The notes: generated from the letters alone by a model not told the origin. A stretch of DNA of 64,000 nt from TH5896 sp049578985 (GCA_049578985.1 JBAUMZ010000112.1:1-64000), one strand, 5' to 3'. Positions 27,751 through 37,545 are shown, counted from the first letter of the stretch. Made by a program: numbers and translations.

Positions 27751-27895
27751 AGCTATCGGCAGCTCTAATGAATAGACACCAAATGTTATAGACCACAAAA
27801 AAGTTCAGACGGGCATGCAAAACAAATTCTGGAGAATATTTTGACCTGAAAACATTAGTTCATATTACCATAATGCCCATTAAATGCGACTTTTA

Positions 27896-28147
27896 ATGAG
27901 TTACGGACAGAACGAGGGAGGTTATTCTAGAACAACAACGAGTAGCTTCTCAAAACCTGTAGAAACAGGTAAAGAGTACACGGTAGATATCACTGACACA
28001 GGCAGAAGTGGAGACGGCATTGCTAGAATAGAAGGTCTAGTGATTTTTGTAAAAAATGCAAAAGCGGGTGACAAGAACGTAAAGATTAAGATTAATTCAG
28101 TTGGTAGTAGGTTTGCTACTGCAGAGGTAGTAGCAGATACGATGTAG
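27896..28147 (+). CDS. TRAM-domain protein
   Basis: 83 residues from the ATG at 27896. A single TRAM beta-barrel: GKEYTVDITDTGRSGDGIAR, IEGLVIFVKNAKAGD, KIKINSVGSRFATAEVV. Single-domain TRAM proteins are typical of archaea, bind RNA and have been described as cold-shock-like chaperones. A short Gly/Ser-rich N-terminal extension precedes it. Not part of an evident operon. Confidence 0.95.
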   Translation: MSYGQNEGGYSRTTTSSFSKPVETGKEYTVDITDTGRSGDGIARIEGLVIFVKNAKAGDKNVKIKINSVGSRFATAEVVADTM

Positions 28148-28397
28148 ATTTCTATTTATATTGTAATCGGAACACCTCCTCTACAATCACGGAAAGTCTA
28201 GTCGCTTTTTCTATGACGGCGCACCAGTTTGCAAGATACGCTTAACTCTTCTTGTATTATAAGGTGATTAGTAATACCGTCGAAGCATTGTATATGGAGT
28301 CATATACAAGTTGGTAATACTGCTGCCACAAAGTTCAGGTTCCAATATTACAAATAATATTTAGTCTATAGGCTGCTTAATTAATTTCATTCTATAT
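28148..28397. other. Non-coding stretch
   Basis: No gene or repeat recognised. Confidence 0.4.
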
Positions 28398-28598
28398 TTG
28401 ATTATTGTGGCATTAATAGAACCTATTGCAGGTCTAGCGTACCTGGGAATTGGATTCATAGTGACCTATCTATCATTGGAAATAGCCTGGCATTTCACAG
28501 CATGCCGGATCAAAACAAGTGATGCAAAGATGATAAAACCATGTCTGTTCAAACAGACTAAACTATTACTTGCAACAGTACCTAGTGCGCGTACATAG
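28398..28598 (+). CDS. Small membrane protein, uncertain
   Basis: 66-codon frame with a hydrophobic N-terminal half (LIEPIAGLAYLGIGFIVTYL) and a basic tail. Start would be TTG. It may be a real one-helix membrane peptide; no family known. Confidence 0.4.
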   Translation: MIIVALIEPIAGLAYLGIGFIVTYLSLEIAWHFTACRIKTSDAKMIKPCLFKQTKLLLATVPSART

Positions 28599-28646
28599 AG
28601 CCAAAATTTCGGGGATCCAAACCTGTGTTTTTTTACGGGGTTTTGG

Positions 28647-28690
28647 TAAAACTTTAAAGTGTTTTAAAAGATTCACTAAGAGATCTGTTC
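28647..28690 (+). repeat. Copy of dispersed TGACAAG-TTTATAG element (diverged)
   Basis: Aligned with 51844-51890: ACTTTAAAGTGTTTTAAAAGATTCAC then AGATCTGTTC. It precedes the palindromic promoter remnant of the SDRPER pseudogene, as in the intact 51.9-kb locus. Confidence 0.45.
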
Positions 28691-28711
28691 CATATGACTT
28701 GAACCCACAGC

Positions 28712-28735
28712 TAATATTTGTGCGATCTTCTTTCT
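28712..28735 (+). promoter_or_regulatory. SDRPER-type promoter, half-site remnant
   Basis: TAATATTTGTGCGATCTTC and TTTCT match the right half of the shared promoter at 39469 and 32954; the left GCACA arm has been lost. Confidence 0.5.
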
Positions 28736-28740
28736 ATGAA

Positions 28741-29354
28741 ATGATTAACCCAACAGGAAGCCCCTGTCCAGGATTCCCTCAGGAGACTTCACAACTAGAA
28801 ACAGCAGCTGCGTCAGCCCTAATTTCTACTCATAATGCACTATCGTCGTCTTCCAATAATATTATTGAAGTTGCAGACGTAGATTTACAAGAAGCAGCAG
28901 AAGCGGGCAATACTACAATGATGCTGACGAATCAGGCTGCAGGGGGGGGAATATGAATGGAGTAGAATTTCAAAGTATTCAAACTGCAAAATCTGGTTCG
29001 ATATCTCAGATCAATGGAAGTGCTTATACACTGGAATTGAATAATGTAGCAACTACTACCGACTATTTGTTTTCGGATAGACCGGAGAGAATAGTAGAAT
29101 CAGTCAGTACTACGGACTTTGTTGGCAATTGGATTGCAGGTCAAAACAGTTTTTCTGCAGATGAACCTAATGATGCTTTAATTGTAGAAAATACTCAGAC
29201 AGGTAACTTGTAAACCGCTATAATAGAGTCATCTAATCCAGTATATAACATGGCTACAAACACTTTAACATACACCATTATGACGGAGAACGCAACATCC
29301 ATTAATCTGCCATGTGAGTTTGGACAGTCTATACTAGTTGGAACCATTCGCTAG
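28741..29354 (+). pseudogene. SDRPER-family exported protein, broken copy
   Basis: Near-identical to the intact gene at 51950, but damaged in four ways: the signal peptide codons are deleted (MINP joins straight to GSPCPGFPQ), a G-run near 28940 shifts the frame, TAA replaces GAA after QTGNL (29211), and the C-terminus ends early. Recognisable parts: EIxxVADVDLQEAAEAGN, SISQINGSAYTLELNN, LFSDRPERIVESVS, NDALIVENTQTGN. Confidence 0.85.
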
Positions 29355-29401
29355 TCTAAACTTTTTATGAATCGAATGTATATTTAATAGAAGGTCGCAG
29401 G

Positions 29402-29731
29402 TTGAAAACTAATACAAAATCTAATGCTAACAAGAATGATAAGAATGAAGATTCCATAGACAAAAAACCTCAGAATAGGTCTAAGAGTAGTGCTTCTAGA
29501 CAAGGCACTGGGAACAGAAGTACAAGCCAATCAGATGTTTTTACTAGATATGTTTCTGAATATAGCGGGTTAGACCGGACATACGATGAATACGACAGAT
29601 ATGAAGATATCTTTGATGCTAACGCGAATGAATATTTAGTAAATCATGATACGAGCATTATACTCTCAGAAATAACGATAACTGATATTCAGGGGAGGGA
29701 CAGGACTCTAGTTAGAGCGCAACAGAGATAA
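29402..29731 (+). CDS. Hydrophilic hypothetical protein (109 aa)
   Basis: Frame with TTG start. N-terminal half is low-complexity (K, N, S, D, R), with a Y/D-rich stretch (YDEYDRYEDIF) and a C-terminal ITITDIQGRDRTLVRAQ. No family known. The 5' start is uncertain. Confidence 0.5.
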   Translation: MKTNTKSNANKNDKNEDSIDKKPQNRSKSSASRQGTGNRSTSQSDVFTRYVSEYSGLDRTYDEYDRYEDIFDANANEYLVNHDTSIILSEITITDIQGRDRTLVRAQQR

Positions 29732-29861
29732 GTGAACATTTTGAGAGTCATTGGGTGATCGGACATCCTTCTGCATACCGTATTCTGTTGTCTCGGGCAA
29801 TGTCTCAAGAGGTATATGAACCCACGTAGTAGGTGGGCCGGCTCATCCACACTGAATAGAT

Positions 29862-31118
29862 TCAAGAGAGAAGGTGGTGTCGTTCTTTAAAATCAAATAT
29901 CGAAACTAACCAGTTTGAATAAAGAAATCTCGCTAGTCTGCCCGAAATTTTCGGGTTAACATGTTTTTCAAGTACATCGAAGCCTAGTGAGGCAAGGATG
30001 CCGCCTATTCCACCTAATGGCAATGTTAGAAAATATCCTACCAGTCCAATTGACATCAAAACTCCATAATCTATTCCTTTTTTGGCATCTGATATCTTAT
30101 TTGCATCATTCCATATGTTATCGAAAACTTCTTCAACTTCATGACTCTTTGCAACGACAAAATCGATATCGGTTCGTTCGCATCCTACTTGTATAGCAGA
30201 CAGGAGTTCCTGAAGATCCTGGGAATTATACCTGTCGATCATTGAAATGCAACCTTTGAAACCGGTGCAATGCAATACAAGTTTTCCCGCCAATATCTTT
30301 CCGATTTCGGAAGGTAGGATTAGCCGTTCAACCTCCGGCGTGGGTAAATTAGATTGTCTTAGAGTCATGATCTGCCTTGAATAGTCCTCCTTATCATAGC
30401 ACATATTCGGATGATAACCTCTCATGGGGTCTGTTGCAGGTGCAACTATGAGATTTCCATAAATAGTAAAGAGATAAGACGCGAGATTGGGGTCATCTAT
30501 TAGAAGGTCCAATATATGGTGAGCGACGTCATGATACCCCAACATTTTCAACATGGCGTAATCAGTGGCATAATCGTCTATCCTTTTTGATCTATATTCC
30601 AGTGTACTGTACAGCGTTTCCATAAATGGGATGAACTTAATATTAGCAACAGTCATAAACTCTAAATACGCCACATAAAAACTGCGATTATCCCTGAACA
30701 CATGTTTAGCGGTGTTGTAAACTACAGGGGGATTTAATTCTTCTAGAATTGGATCAAGATAGCCAAGGCCTTCAAAATGAAGTGGATCAGAAATTAGTCT
30801 AAACTGAACCCTTCCAGAGTCCTTTGCCAATTCAACAAGGTTTAAAATATCTACATCTTTACCCCATCCGAAGCGCTCTATAAATTGTTGTTGCGGAATA
30901 GGTGCAAGGCCTATGATGGTAGAGCCGTAGATTGGTATTTTCGACCAAATATTGCCGGGATGGCTTATCGATACAGGATTATTGAGTTTAAGAAATCTTG
31001 TCTCTGATGGATATCTTATTTCAGCCGTATTTCTAAGGTCACTAAAGTATTTACTGGCCTCTTCCTTTTCTCTATTCGAATAATCAATCAATCTTTCACG
31101 TTGGATCTCATTTCTCAC
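29862..31118 (-). CDS. Large hypothetical protein (418 aa)
   Basis: Long, undamaged frame with ATG start. Soluble N-terminal region (residues 1-350, mixed alpha/beta; SSETRFLKLN-type strands, YHDVAHHILDLLIDDP, a cysteine-containing KLVLHCTGFKGC) and a hydrophobic hairpin near residues 365-390 (GVLMSIGLVGYFLTLPLGG), so it may be membrane associated. No domain I can name. It is among the longest intact genes here and stands alone between eroded regions. Confidence 0.85.
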   Translation of the reverse strand: MRNEIQRERLIDYSNREKEEASKYFSDLRNTAEIRYPSETRFLKLNNPVSISHPGNIWSKIPIYGSTIIGLAPIPQQQFIERFGWGKDVDILNLVELAKDSGRVQFRLISDPLHFEGLGYLDPILEELNPPVVYNTAKHVFRDNRSFYVAYLEFMTVANIKFIPFMETLYSTLEYRSKRIDDYATDYAMLKMLGYHDVAHHILDLLIDDPNLASYLFTIYGNLIVAPATDPMRGYHPNMCYDKEDYSRQIMTLRQSNLPTPEVERLILPSEIGKILAGKLVLHCTGFKGCISMIDRYNSQDLQELLSAIQVGCERTDIDFVVAKSHEVEEVFDNIWNDANKISDAKKGIDYGVLMSIGLVGYFLTLPLGGIGGILASLGFDVLEKHVNPKISGRLARFLYSNWLVSIFDFKERHHLLS

Positions 31119-31282
31119 CCTTCAGGGGATTATGTTATCAGTTGATATCATATCTTTATTAATATTGACATATAACGGATCAGATCAAATATGAAGAGGT
31201 AGGTACGAGCGCGTTCTTAAAAGTCCTGACTTCAGAGCCAAGTCGTATGTTTCCCAATTTGTAATCTTCAAGAACTCTTTTG

Positions 31283-31639
31283 TTATTCCTTGTAAACCCT
31301 TAGCCACTGAGACGGAGTAATTAACAAGAGTCTGAGATCAGGTACATCGTAGGCAGGTGTCTTAATTTGGTCCTCATGACTTAAAATGAAGTCATCCAAT
31401 GACAATGATGAAAAAATATTCGTACCGTCATTAACATCAGCTCCTGCTGGTCCGACAGGTCCAATAGGTCCTTGTGGTCCTTGTGCTCCATCAGCTCCTG
31501 CTGGTCCGACAGGTCCAATAGGTCCTTCTGGACCGGGTGGGTTAGGATCATCGATACAAAAGTAAACATTTTCATTCTTTCTTAGGTTGTATGTTTTGAT
31601 GTTGATGTCCATCGTTAGCGAGAACATAGCCCTTAACAT
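31283..31639 (-). CDS. Chimeric ORF: flavoprotein fragment plus collagen-like repeat
   Basis: 118 codons. Residues 15-36 (YNLRKNENVYFCIDDPNPP) match the middle of the pyridoxamine-oxidase-like protein at 33492. Immediately after PNPP comes a collagen-type run of GxY triplets (GPEGPIGPVGPAGAD, then GAQGPQGPIGPVGPAGAD), then an unrelated tail (SLSLDDFILSHEDQI). The repeat DNA has a 54-base period. There is no signal peptide in frame; upstream in another frame lies WRIEYIGSLMGSPVSF, a third unrelated piece. It appears to be a recombination product; expression is uncertain. Confidence 0.55.
   Translation of the reverse strand: MLRAMFSLTMDINIKTYNLRKNENVYFCIDDPNPPGPEGPIGPVGPAGADGAQGPQGPIGPVGPAGADVNDGTNIFSSLSLDDFILSHEDQIKTPAYDVPDLRLLLITPSQWLRVYKE
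31440..31527 (-). repeat. 54-bp repeat encoding collagen-like triplets
   Basis: The block CTCCTGCTGGTCCGACAGGT begins at 31441 and again at 31495. Each unit encodes 18 residues of G-x-y pattern. Confidence 0.85.
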
Positions 31640-32471
31640 TAAAAGAGACAGGACTTCCCATTAAACTTCCTATATATTCTATTCTCCAAGCGTCTCCTTT
31701 ACCAGCGATAGAAGTTGGCTGGCTCTTAGAAACATCAAATTATCGAGGTTAGTCTGCTTGTCTACTAATGAGGTAGAACGGCTTGGCAGAAAGAAAGCAG
31801 CCGGTAATTCTTTTTCCTCAGAAGTACACAGAAGAGCCTCCATTAGCAAAGATCACCGGATCCTGGGAGGTAGGAACTCATGAACAAGCAAAGGCATTCA
31901 AGGATTAATACGACCGACTTCAAAAAGAAAATAGCAAGGAAAAGGCCTAAGTGAGAGATGAGTCATAGCGCAAGAGGTTTAAGGGATCTAAAACCCAGTA
32001 GTCCAACACATGACGCAATGCAGTTATGGTTAAGTTCCAAGTGAAAGTTGCACTAGAGATCGCAAAAAAAATTGTTCGAGAACCAGACGATGAAAGTACA
32101 AAATATTCTGGATTTAGACTATGTCATACGCCTAGATATGATCAATGCTCGGCAGGTAGCAACTACAACTGGATTACAGCAAATTTCTTGCTGTCTTCCA
32201 ACTCCGATCGATAGCCCGATCCGATATATTTCATCTTTGCGATCTATTATGTACAATGAGTTGAGTTTCACATTCGTTGCCATTTCGACCTCTTCCCTTA
32301 GAGACCCCTCTTTCTTCGATAATCTTAGCTAATTTGTTAAGTTTGTGCATGAATCAATCAATGTCTGCTCGGGATATAATTAGTGAAATACGAAAAGCCG
32401 GGGGAGAGTGTATCGACCGGTAGTTATAGTCTGCTATTATAGTTGATTCTGTCATAGTCTATGTTGAGAAA
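31640..32471. other. Eroded region with coding scraps
   Basis: Minus strand 31640-31740 reads SIAGKGDAWRIEYIGSLMG and PVSFNVKGYVLAN, the C-terminal part of an unidentified exported-type protein. Plus strand 31830-31950 reads YTEEPPLAKITGSWEVGTHE, a stop, then YDRLQKENSKEKA. Frames at 32026 and 32072 overlap and neither is convincing. Confidence 0.45.
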
Positions 32472-32687
32472 CTAAGTGAAGAATATCTTCAGATAGCCAC
32501 AGTTGTTACAAATATATATTTTGTAGAAATGATATTTTTTCATGATTTCCGGCATATAATCAGCCGGAACTATTTTTTGGAATGATGATGATAACGGCAT
32601 TTCATTGGGAATGGCTTGAAGTTCTCCCTCCATCATTCCATCACGGCATTCTGTACATTTTCTAGTTAATCTCTTCGGGGTCACCAC
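32472..32687 (-). CDS. Zinc-ribbon hypothetical protein (71 aa)
   Basis: GTG start. Cysteine pairs CTEC (residues 11-14) and CNNC (60-63, CNNCGYLKIF) separated by about 45 residues. Typical of small archaeal zinc ribbons; function unknown. Confidence 0.6.
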   Translation of the reverse strand: MVTPKRLTRKCTECRDGMMEGELQAIPNEMPLSSSFQKIVPADYMPEIMKKYHFYKIYICNNCGYLKIFFT

Positions 32688-32953
32688 GAATTTGGCTTAC
32701 GTATGACAATAATTTATCTTGTGTAGTCATTAAACCCAGAATAATGCTGGAAATAGAGTTTTAGGGAGATGCTATTTTCACAGAAAATGATAAAATGACG
32801 ACTATGCAAACAACAGAAAATATGACTGGAACTAATTCGACCAGTTAAAGTTATTGCAAAAGCGATAGCCTTCAGTATTCATGAGCAGAAGAGATGAGCT
32901 AGCGACGTTAAATTCAACTATTTTTTCACCAAACGGCTTGAACCCATAGTATA

Positions 32954-32971
32954 GCACATAAATATTTGTGC
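32954..32971 (+). promoter_or_regulatory. SDRPER-type palindromic TATA promoter
   Basis: GCACATAAATATTTGTGC, identical to the copy at 39469. The TATA-like core ATAAATATT is centred about 25 bases before the ATG at 32987, fitting a leaderless archaeal transcript; the GCACA/TGTGC arms suggest a regulator site. Confidence 0.65.
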
Positions 32972-32986
32972 GATCTTCTCTATAAA

Positions 32987-33133
32987 ATGAACTTAAAAGT
33001 AATTGGCATGATGTTGATAGTAGCAGCAGCTGCGTCTATCGGATTGGTTACAATTGGATTTCAGAGTACCATGGCGTCAAACGACGTATTAATGCCTACG
33101 ATGCTTTCAGATAGAAATGTGTCGTATTACTGA
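32987..33133 (+). CDS. Signal-peptide-only gene remnant (48 aa)
   Basis: MNLKVIGMMLIVAAAASIG then LVTIGFQSTMA form a signal peptide, followed by only about 17 residues. The promoter is identical to those of SDRPER genes, and the start resembles theirs, so this is probably the 5' end of a lost family member. It might still be expressed as a peptide. Confidence 0.5.
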   Translation: MNLKVIGMMLIVAAAASIGLVTIGFQSTMASNDVLMPTMLSDRNVSYY

Positions 33134-33491
33134 TCCTCTAAATGAGTATCATTATTAACCATACATATAGTTAGATCAAAACGGAGAGAGACCTGGGGGT
33201 ACCAGGTCTAAGGCACGTGAGAACTACTAAAGAAAGGCAACAAGGCCACGAGAAGGCCTCATTCCTTAAGTTTCTGAAAGGTATTCATGTATTATATGAA
33301 ATTCAATCTAATGGCGAAATCATATGGGATCACGTATTACCAGGTTGGGTTAACATGAATACTTTCAACTGTTCCTGAAACTTTTCACCTGTAACAAAGA
33401 TTGCGCGAATACGCCTTTCCTTGACTACAATATGATGCGCGCAGAATTTCTATCTGAAACAAATTAAATACGCAAATACGCCCTCTTCTAT
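33134..33491. other. Intergenic stretch
   Basis: Includes near-palindromic AAGGCC-ACGAGA-AGGCCT (about 33240-33260). The last 50 bases before 33492 are duplicated at 57.1 kb and carry the promoter of the following gene. Confidence 0.4.
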
Positions 33492-33965
33492 ATGTTAAAG
33501 ATCCTTAATGGAAGTCCAGGATTTGGTGCGCCGCTAAACGAACAAGAAACAGTACACTTCTTAACGACAGGTAAACTAAATGTCCATCTTGGAACCGTAG
33601 ACGAGAAAGGCCATCCAAATGTTCATCCTACATGGTACTATTACGATACTGGAAATAACAGGATATATGTTGAAACATCAAAAGAGGCCAAGAAGACACA
33701 CAACATTAGAAAGAATGAGAATGTTTACTTTTGTATAGACGATCCTAATCCACCTTACAAGGGAGTACGTGGAAAAGGAAGTGTAAAGATTCATGAAGAT
33801 ATCAACTTTAATGTTCCTATTGCGGAGAAGATGATGGTCAAGTATCTGGGGAATGTAGAACATCCGATGGCACGGGCACTACTGAATATGCAAAAGGGAG
33901 GTCAGTCGGTTATTCTGGAAATATTTCCAAAGTATTACTCGACTTGGGATGATAGTAAACAGTAA
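33492..33965 (+). CDS. Pyridoxamine 5'-phosphate oxidase-like flavoprotein
   Basis: 157 residues, split beta-barrel of the PNPOx-like family: ETVHFLTTGKLNVHLGTVDE, GHPNVHPTWYYYDTGNNRIY, TSKEAKKTHNIRKNENVYFC, KGVRGKGSVKIHED. Probably binds FMN or F420 and reduces an unknown substrate. Parts of this gene were copied elsewhere: its promoter and first 12 codons at 57050-57160 and its centre at 31549-31602. Confidence 0.9.
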   Translation: MLKILNGSPGFGAPLNEQETVHFLTTGKLNVHLGTVDEKGHPNVHPTWYYYDTGNNRIYVETSKEAKKTHNIRKNENVYFCIDDPNPPYKGVRGKGSVKIHEDINFNVPIAEKMMVKYLGNVEHPMARALLNMQKGGQSVILEIFPKYYSTWDDSKQ

Positions 33966-34004
33966 ACAGATTTGCGAGCAGAGAAGATTAGTAACGATTA
34001 ACAT

Positions 34005-34247
34005 ATGATATCTGAATGCAGTAGAGGTCACATATGTTTTGGTAAAGGGGATCTTTCATCGTGCGGGATGAAGGATTGTGGAAGACCAACCGTAATTATA
34101 AGTCCAATAGATATACAATAATTTTACAAAATAAATGAGTCAGGCCTTTGCATTAATAGAGAGGACTTGCACATGATAATAGAAGACCGAAATATGCCCA
34201 AAGATGTTAAGAAAACCATACTGAGGATCTTTCCTCATTTAGAGTGA
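34005..34247 (+). pseudogene. Small hypothetical gene with in-frame stop
   Basis: One frame of 81 codons, ATG 34005 to TGA 34247, interrupted only by TAA at 34119-34121. The first part MISECSRGHICFGKGDLSSC and CGMKDC is cysteine rich; the second, ESGLCINREDLHMIIEDRN and KDVKKTILRIFPHLE, is helical. Translational read-through would restore an 80-residue protein, so it is either a recent nonsense mutation or two short genes. Confidence 0.5.
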
Positions 34248-34934
34248 AGAAAGTGTTGATAAAAGTCTACTCAAATATCAACAATTGGATGAACTGAATA
34301 ATTGGGATTTTTTCGCGTGGAGAAATACTACATGAATTGTCCGATATTTCCCTGGAAAATTATTGCCACAAACCGGTAGTTACCTTTGGATTGAGCCAAA
34401 AATAGAACAAAGAAGGTATTGACGACCAGGTTTCCTAGGTTAGACGAAGTTATGATCGCCAGTACCTTTGGTTTTAGGGTGCATCATGGTAATGCAACAT
34501 TGTATATGAAAGTTTCACGTTCTTTGACGTTAACCATTATGTTGCTGTATCATCTTCTCCAGGAACTAGGTTCTGTTGTTGGTATGCTATTGCCTTCATC
34601 TATATTCTCCATTCAGAAACAGAAATATCCCACATGTATATTTGGCTAGTGAGTTGCTAGTTTTCTTCACTAGTACATTATCTCTGTCTCTGTATATGCG
34701 TGTGTTACTCCAATCATCTGTATGAGATATTATACCTAAAGATTGTTTCAGTTTATAGAACCATTTTGATTTTAGTGCTTTTTTGGTCTATACCTACCAT
34801 GCTATTAATGGCTACAATAGGCATAAAAGAAGACTATTAATTTCTTGTTAAAGATGCAAGCCATTTAAACATATCCTGTAAAACATAATCTTCTATTGGC
34901 CCACTTTGGGTTATCCATTCGCTGGAGGGAGAAA
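34248..34934. other. Gene-poor stretch
   Basis: No convincing gene. A 76-codon frame at 34419-34649 lacks support; the minus strand opposite shows only scraps (NVKERETFIYNVALP). Confidence 0.4.
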
Positions 34935-35257
34935 GTGAATGTCCAGAGAGACCATCACAAACCAGTACCACCACCTGAAGTTGGATGTCCAGATGATTAC
35001 GTATGGGATCTGACGCTCAATCAACCGCTACCAGGCGTCCCCGAGGGCACTGTACTATGTGCGTTTAGCTGAGTGGGCACGACGAAGTTGTCCAAATAGA
35101 AAGTACAGAAGAAGAACTCCCTTATCAGGTAGTTATAGCGCAGAGAGAATCCAATGGTATATGTAGTGCCGGATCTTCGGATGCAACTGCGTCATCAGGA
35201 AATCCACCTACCCCACTAGAAATCGGAGATGCAGTCTGTGTGACGCCCCAGCAATGA
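34935..35257 (+). pseudogene. Fragment of exported-type protein, frameshifted
   Basis: Frame from GTG 34935 gives HHKPVPPPEVGCPDDYVW, DLTLNQPLPGVPEGTVLCAF and then a stop; the next frame continues LSGHDEVVQIESTEEELPYQ, ESNGICSAGSSDATA and PLEIGDAVCVTPQQ. Four cysteines and the composition suggest an extracellular protein that has lost its signal peptide. Family not recognised. Confidence 0.5.
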
Positions 35258-35408
35258 TCATCTAATGCAACGGCACGCAGCCTGTGCATGATATCCCCAT
35301 TTTTTGGGTTTCAGTTAGTAGTAGTAGTTCATCATTCATTTGGTTCTGAGAATAGTTAATCTTATTTATACGACAGAGCAGGCAAGTGAAGATGGAGGCT
35401 AGTTTTAA

Positions 35409-36041
35409 TTGGTAAATATATACGGGATAAACAGATCTCATCTAAGGTTTTTTACTGATGCGGTATTTGGAGTCGCGATTACGTTACTCGCCGTAGATTT
35501 TGCAATTCCACACATAGGACCAGACGGCTCTTTCGATGAAGGCGAGCTCGAGGATTTGGTACTGAATATTATCTTGTTTGTTATCAGTTTTATGATTATC
35601 GGATTGTACTGGATTACATATCAGTCAGTAGTTAGTATGACTGCTAGAACTACAGATTTAATGATTTGGTTAAACATCATTTTCCTGATGTTTATAACAA
35701 TGATACCGTTCACGTTTAAGCTAACAAATGTATATGATACAAATACTTATGCGTACGGGTTTTATTGCATAGTACAGATTTTCGCAGGATCTATGCTATT
35801 TAGTATATGGATCCATATACTAAAGAGGAAGCTATATTCGCCTGACAAGACTATTACGAATGAAATTAAGAGGTTGACGTATTTCCGTACCATTATGACC
35901 CCAGTAGTCTTTATGATTTCACTAGGAACCTTGATTTATTCTCTCGAGCTCGCCGTGGGAATCACGTTCCTCATCGTTCCAGCCTCGTTGGTAATGAGAT
36001 TCATCTATAGAGGAAAAAAAGATCTTTATCTGACTGACTAA
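35409..36041 (+). CDS. TMEM175/DUF1211-like membrane protein
   Basis: 210 residues. The first helix carries the FSD-type motif of TMEM175 potassium channels: LRFFTDAVFGVAITLLAVDF (F15-T16-D17). Further helices at about residues 50-70, 85-105, 115-135, 160-180 and 185-200, six in total as in bacterial/archaeal members. A potassium leak channel is the likely function by family. Start is TTG at 35409; the conserved helix follows after 12 residues. Confidence 0.93.
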   Translation: MVNIYGINRSHLRFFTDAVFGVAITLLAVDFAIPHIGPDGSFDEGELEDLVLNIILFVISFMIIGLYWITYQSVVSMTARTTDLMIWLNIIFLMFITMIPFTFKLTNVYDTNTYAYGFYCIVQIFAGSMLFSIWIHILKRKLYSPDKTITNEIKRLTYFRTIMTPVVFMISLGTLIYSLELAVGITFLIVPASLVMRFIYRGKKDLYLTD

Positions 36042-36463
36042 TCGACACTTTTCTACCATTTGTGAAGACCCGATTGATGGCGCAATTGAGTATAAGGCCG
36101 ATTATTACTCTGTACTTACAATTCTTTCTGTACTTACAGTTGTTACAATTCTTTCTGGTCTGTTTGAAAATAAAATAGTGCTGTCTGATACGTCAACATC
36201 AGCCATAGCCTGAAGTTCTAAACAAATACAGCCTGCCTGCAGCCAATTAACCCCATCTTGTCCCTCTATTAAATCATAGTTTCTAGTACAAGACTACTAA
36301 AGGCCGCCATTAATTTAAGCGACCTACCTATAGGTATTGTATGCCGTGGGTTGTAGTTTCACGACTAGTATGAAAGTTGTAGAAAATACAAACCGCGCTA
36401 CGCTCACACATCCTGCAATTGCGGTATCCTGAACTCAAACAATTAATATTTAATTTTTGAAGT
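36042..36463. other. Intergenic stretch
   Basis: An imperfect direct repeat TCTGTACTTACA-TTCT near 36110-36160. No gene seen. Confidence 0.4.
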
Positions 36464-36658
36464 CTACATAATACGGTGGACATGATATTGCATTCCAAAT
36501 GAATTTGTACACCTCTCATGATCCTCAACTGGGATTACCTCAATGTTATCTGACCTACATCTCGGATATTTGGAAAATGTGTGGGAATCCATTAGTAGAG
36601 AGGCTGACCATTGACAACTATTACAAATAACAAGATCACGATATTCTTTTCTCATCAT
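36464..36658 (-). CDS. Zinc-ribbon-like small protein (64 aa)
   Basis: From ATG 36658: MMRKEYRDLVICNSCQWSAS, then KYPRCRSDNIEVIPVEDHE. CNSC is intact; in the second knuckle only one cysteine of the expected CxxC remains (PRC). Common form in thaumarchaea as I recall it. Function unknown. Confidence 0.6.
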   Translation of the reverse strand: MMRKEYRDLVICNSCQWSASLLMDSHTFSKYPRCRSDNIEVIPVEDHERCTNSFGMQYHVHRIM

Positions 36659-36772
36659 ACATCTTGACGTTGGCAATAACAGAATATATTAATATTGTAT
36701 CTATTATGGGCTCTGTAGAAACCATTCATTTTCTGAGATAAAGCTATGTAATAGCACTATTCCATAGATCTG

Positions 36773-37035
36773 GTGAAAGAATCAAGATATGTTAGGTTGG
36801 CACGTACTATATTCCACATTCTAAGATATGCAAGGATACCGCTATTCCGTTATAGGAAAAGCAATCACATTTTCACAATCTGGCAACATCTGTCGTGCTT
36901 ACTATTAGACAGTACGAGGGTAAGAGTTACCGTATGTTCACTGAATGGCTGGTAGAAGCTCACTATCTTAGAATGTTCCTCCAAATATCTAGAATACCTC
37001 ATTTCACGACACTACAAAAGTTTAGCGATAGAATC
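36773..37035 (+). mobile_element. IS5-like transposase N-terminal remnant
   Basis: Two frames: RTIFHILRYARIPLFRY (from 36800) and, after a frameshift near 36895, LTIRQYEGKSYRMFTEWLVE then LRMFLQISRIPHFTTLQKF. The spacing and the final PHFTTLQKF are typical of the N-terminal part of IS5/IS4-group transposases. The catalytic DDE region is absent. No terminal inverted repeats were found. Confidence 0.7.
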
Positions 37036-37248
37036 AGGGTACGCTGCTGCGGAAACCTCGACGTGACGGAAACATGGACCTATTGGACCATACAGAGACC
37101 CGATGGCACACCATACGGAGAAGGCAAAGGTGTGATAATGACCAAAGATGGTGGTGAAGTGGCAACGGCAACTGGACATGGAGAAGGAAGGATGACTGAC
37201 CCAGAAAAAATGAAGTACTTAGGCGCAGTTGGGGAATTCGAAAAATAA
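37036..37248 (+). pseudogene. 3' end of conserved hypothetical gene, fused to transposase debris
   Basis: Reads NLDVTETWTYWTIQRPDG, GEGKGVIMTKDGGEVATATG and MKYLGAVGEFEK. A paralog with the same motifs is at 8180-8440 (also broken). Here the 5' part is replaced by transposase sequence in the same frame, giving an artificial 117-codon ORF from 36895. Confidence 0.7.
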
Positions 37249-37508
37249 ACTTGCGTTCCTCAATCACCTCATTGGTGTAAATGAATACAAGGTAGACGAA
37301 TCAGGTAACTATGAAAATAAGTTATGGGAATGGAAATAAGACAAAGTAGATATACATTCATTTTCAAATTTTTTTTGCACGCAGATATTGAAATAATTCT
37401 AAATTGAACCACTCAGTTTTCCAGTGTGTATCTTGTTCTACTTGACGCAGACAAGACGACATCACATCTTGCAGAAATAGTTACAGACAAGATATCACAA
37501 TTAAACGA

Positions 37509-37517
37509 TATATAAAA
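37509..37517 (+). promoter_or_regulatory. TATA box of SnoaL-like gene
   Basis: ATATATAAAAGG lies about 30 bases before the ATG at 37546, the expected distance for a short-leader archaeal promoter. The ATG is preceded by TATCGGTCT as in the DUF4242 gene. Confidence 0.6.
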
Positions 37518-37545
37518 GGCTAGATTACAACTTCTATATCGGTCT

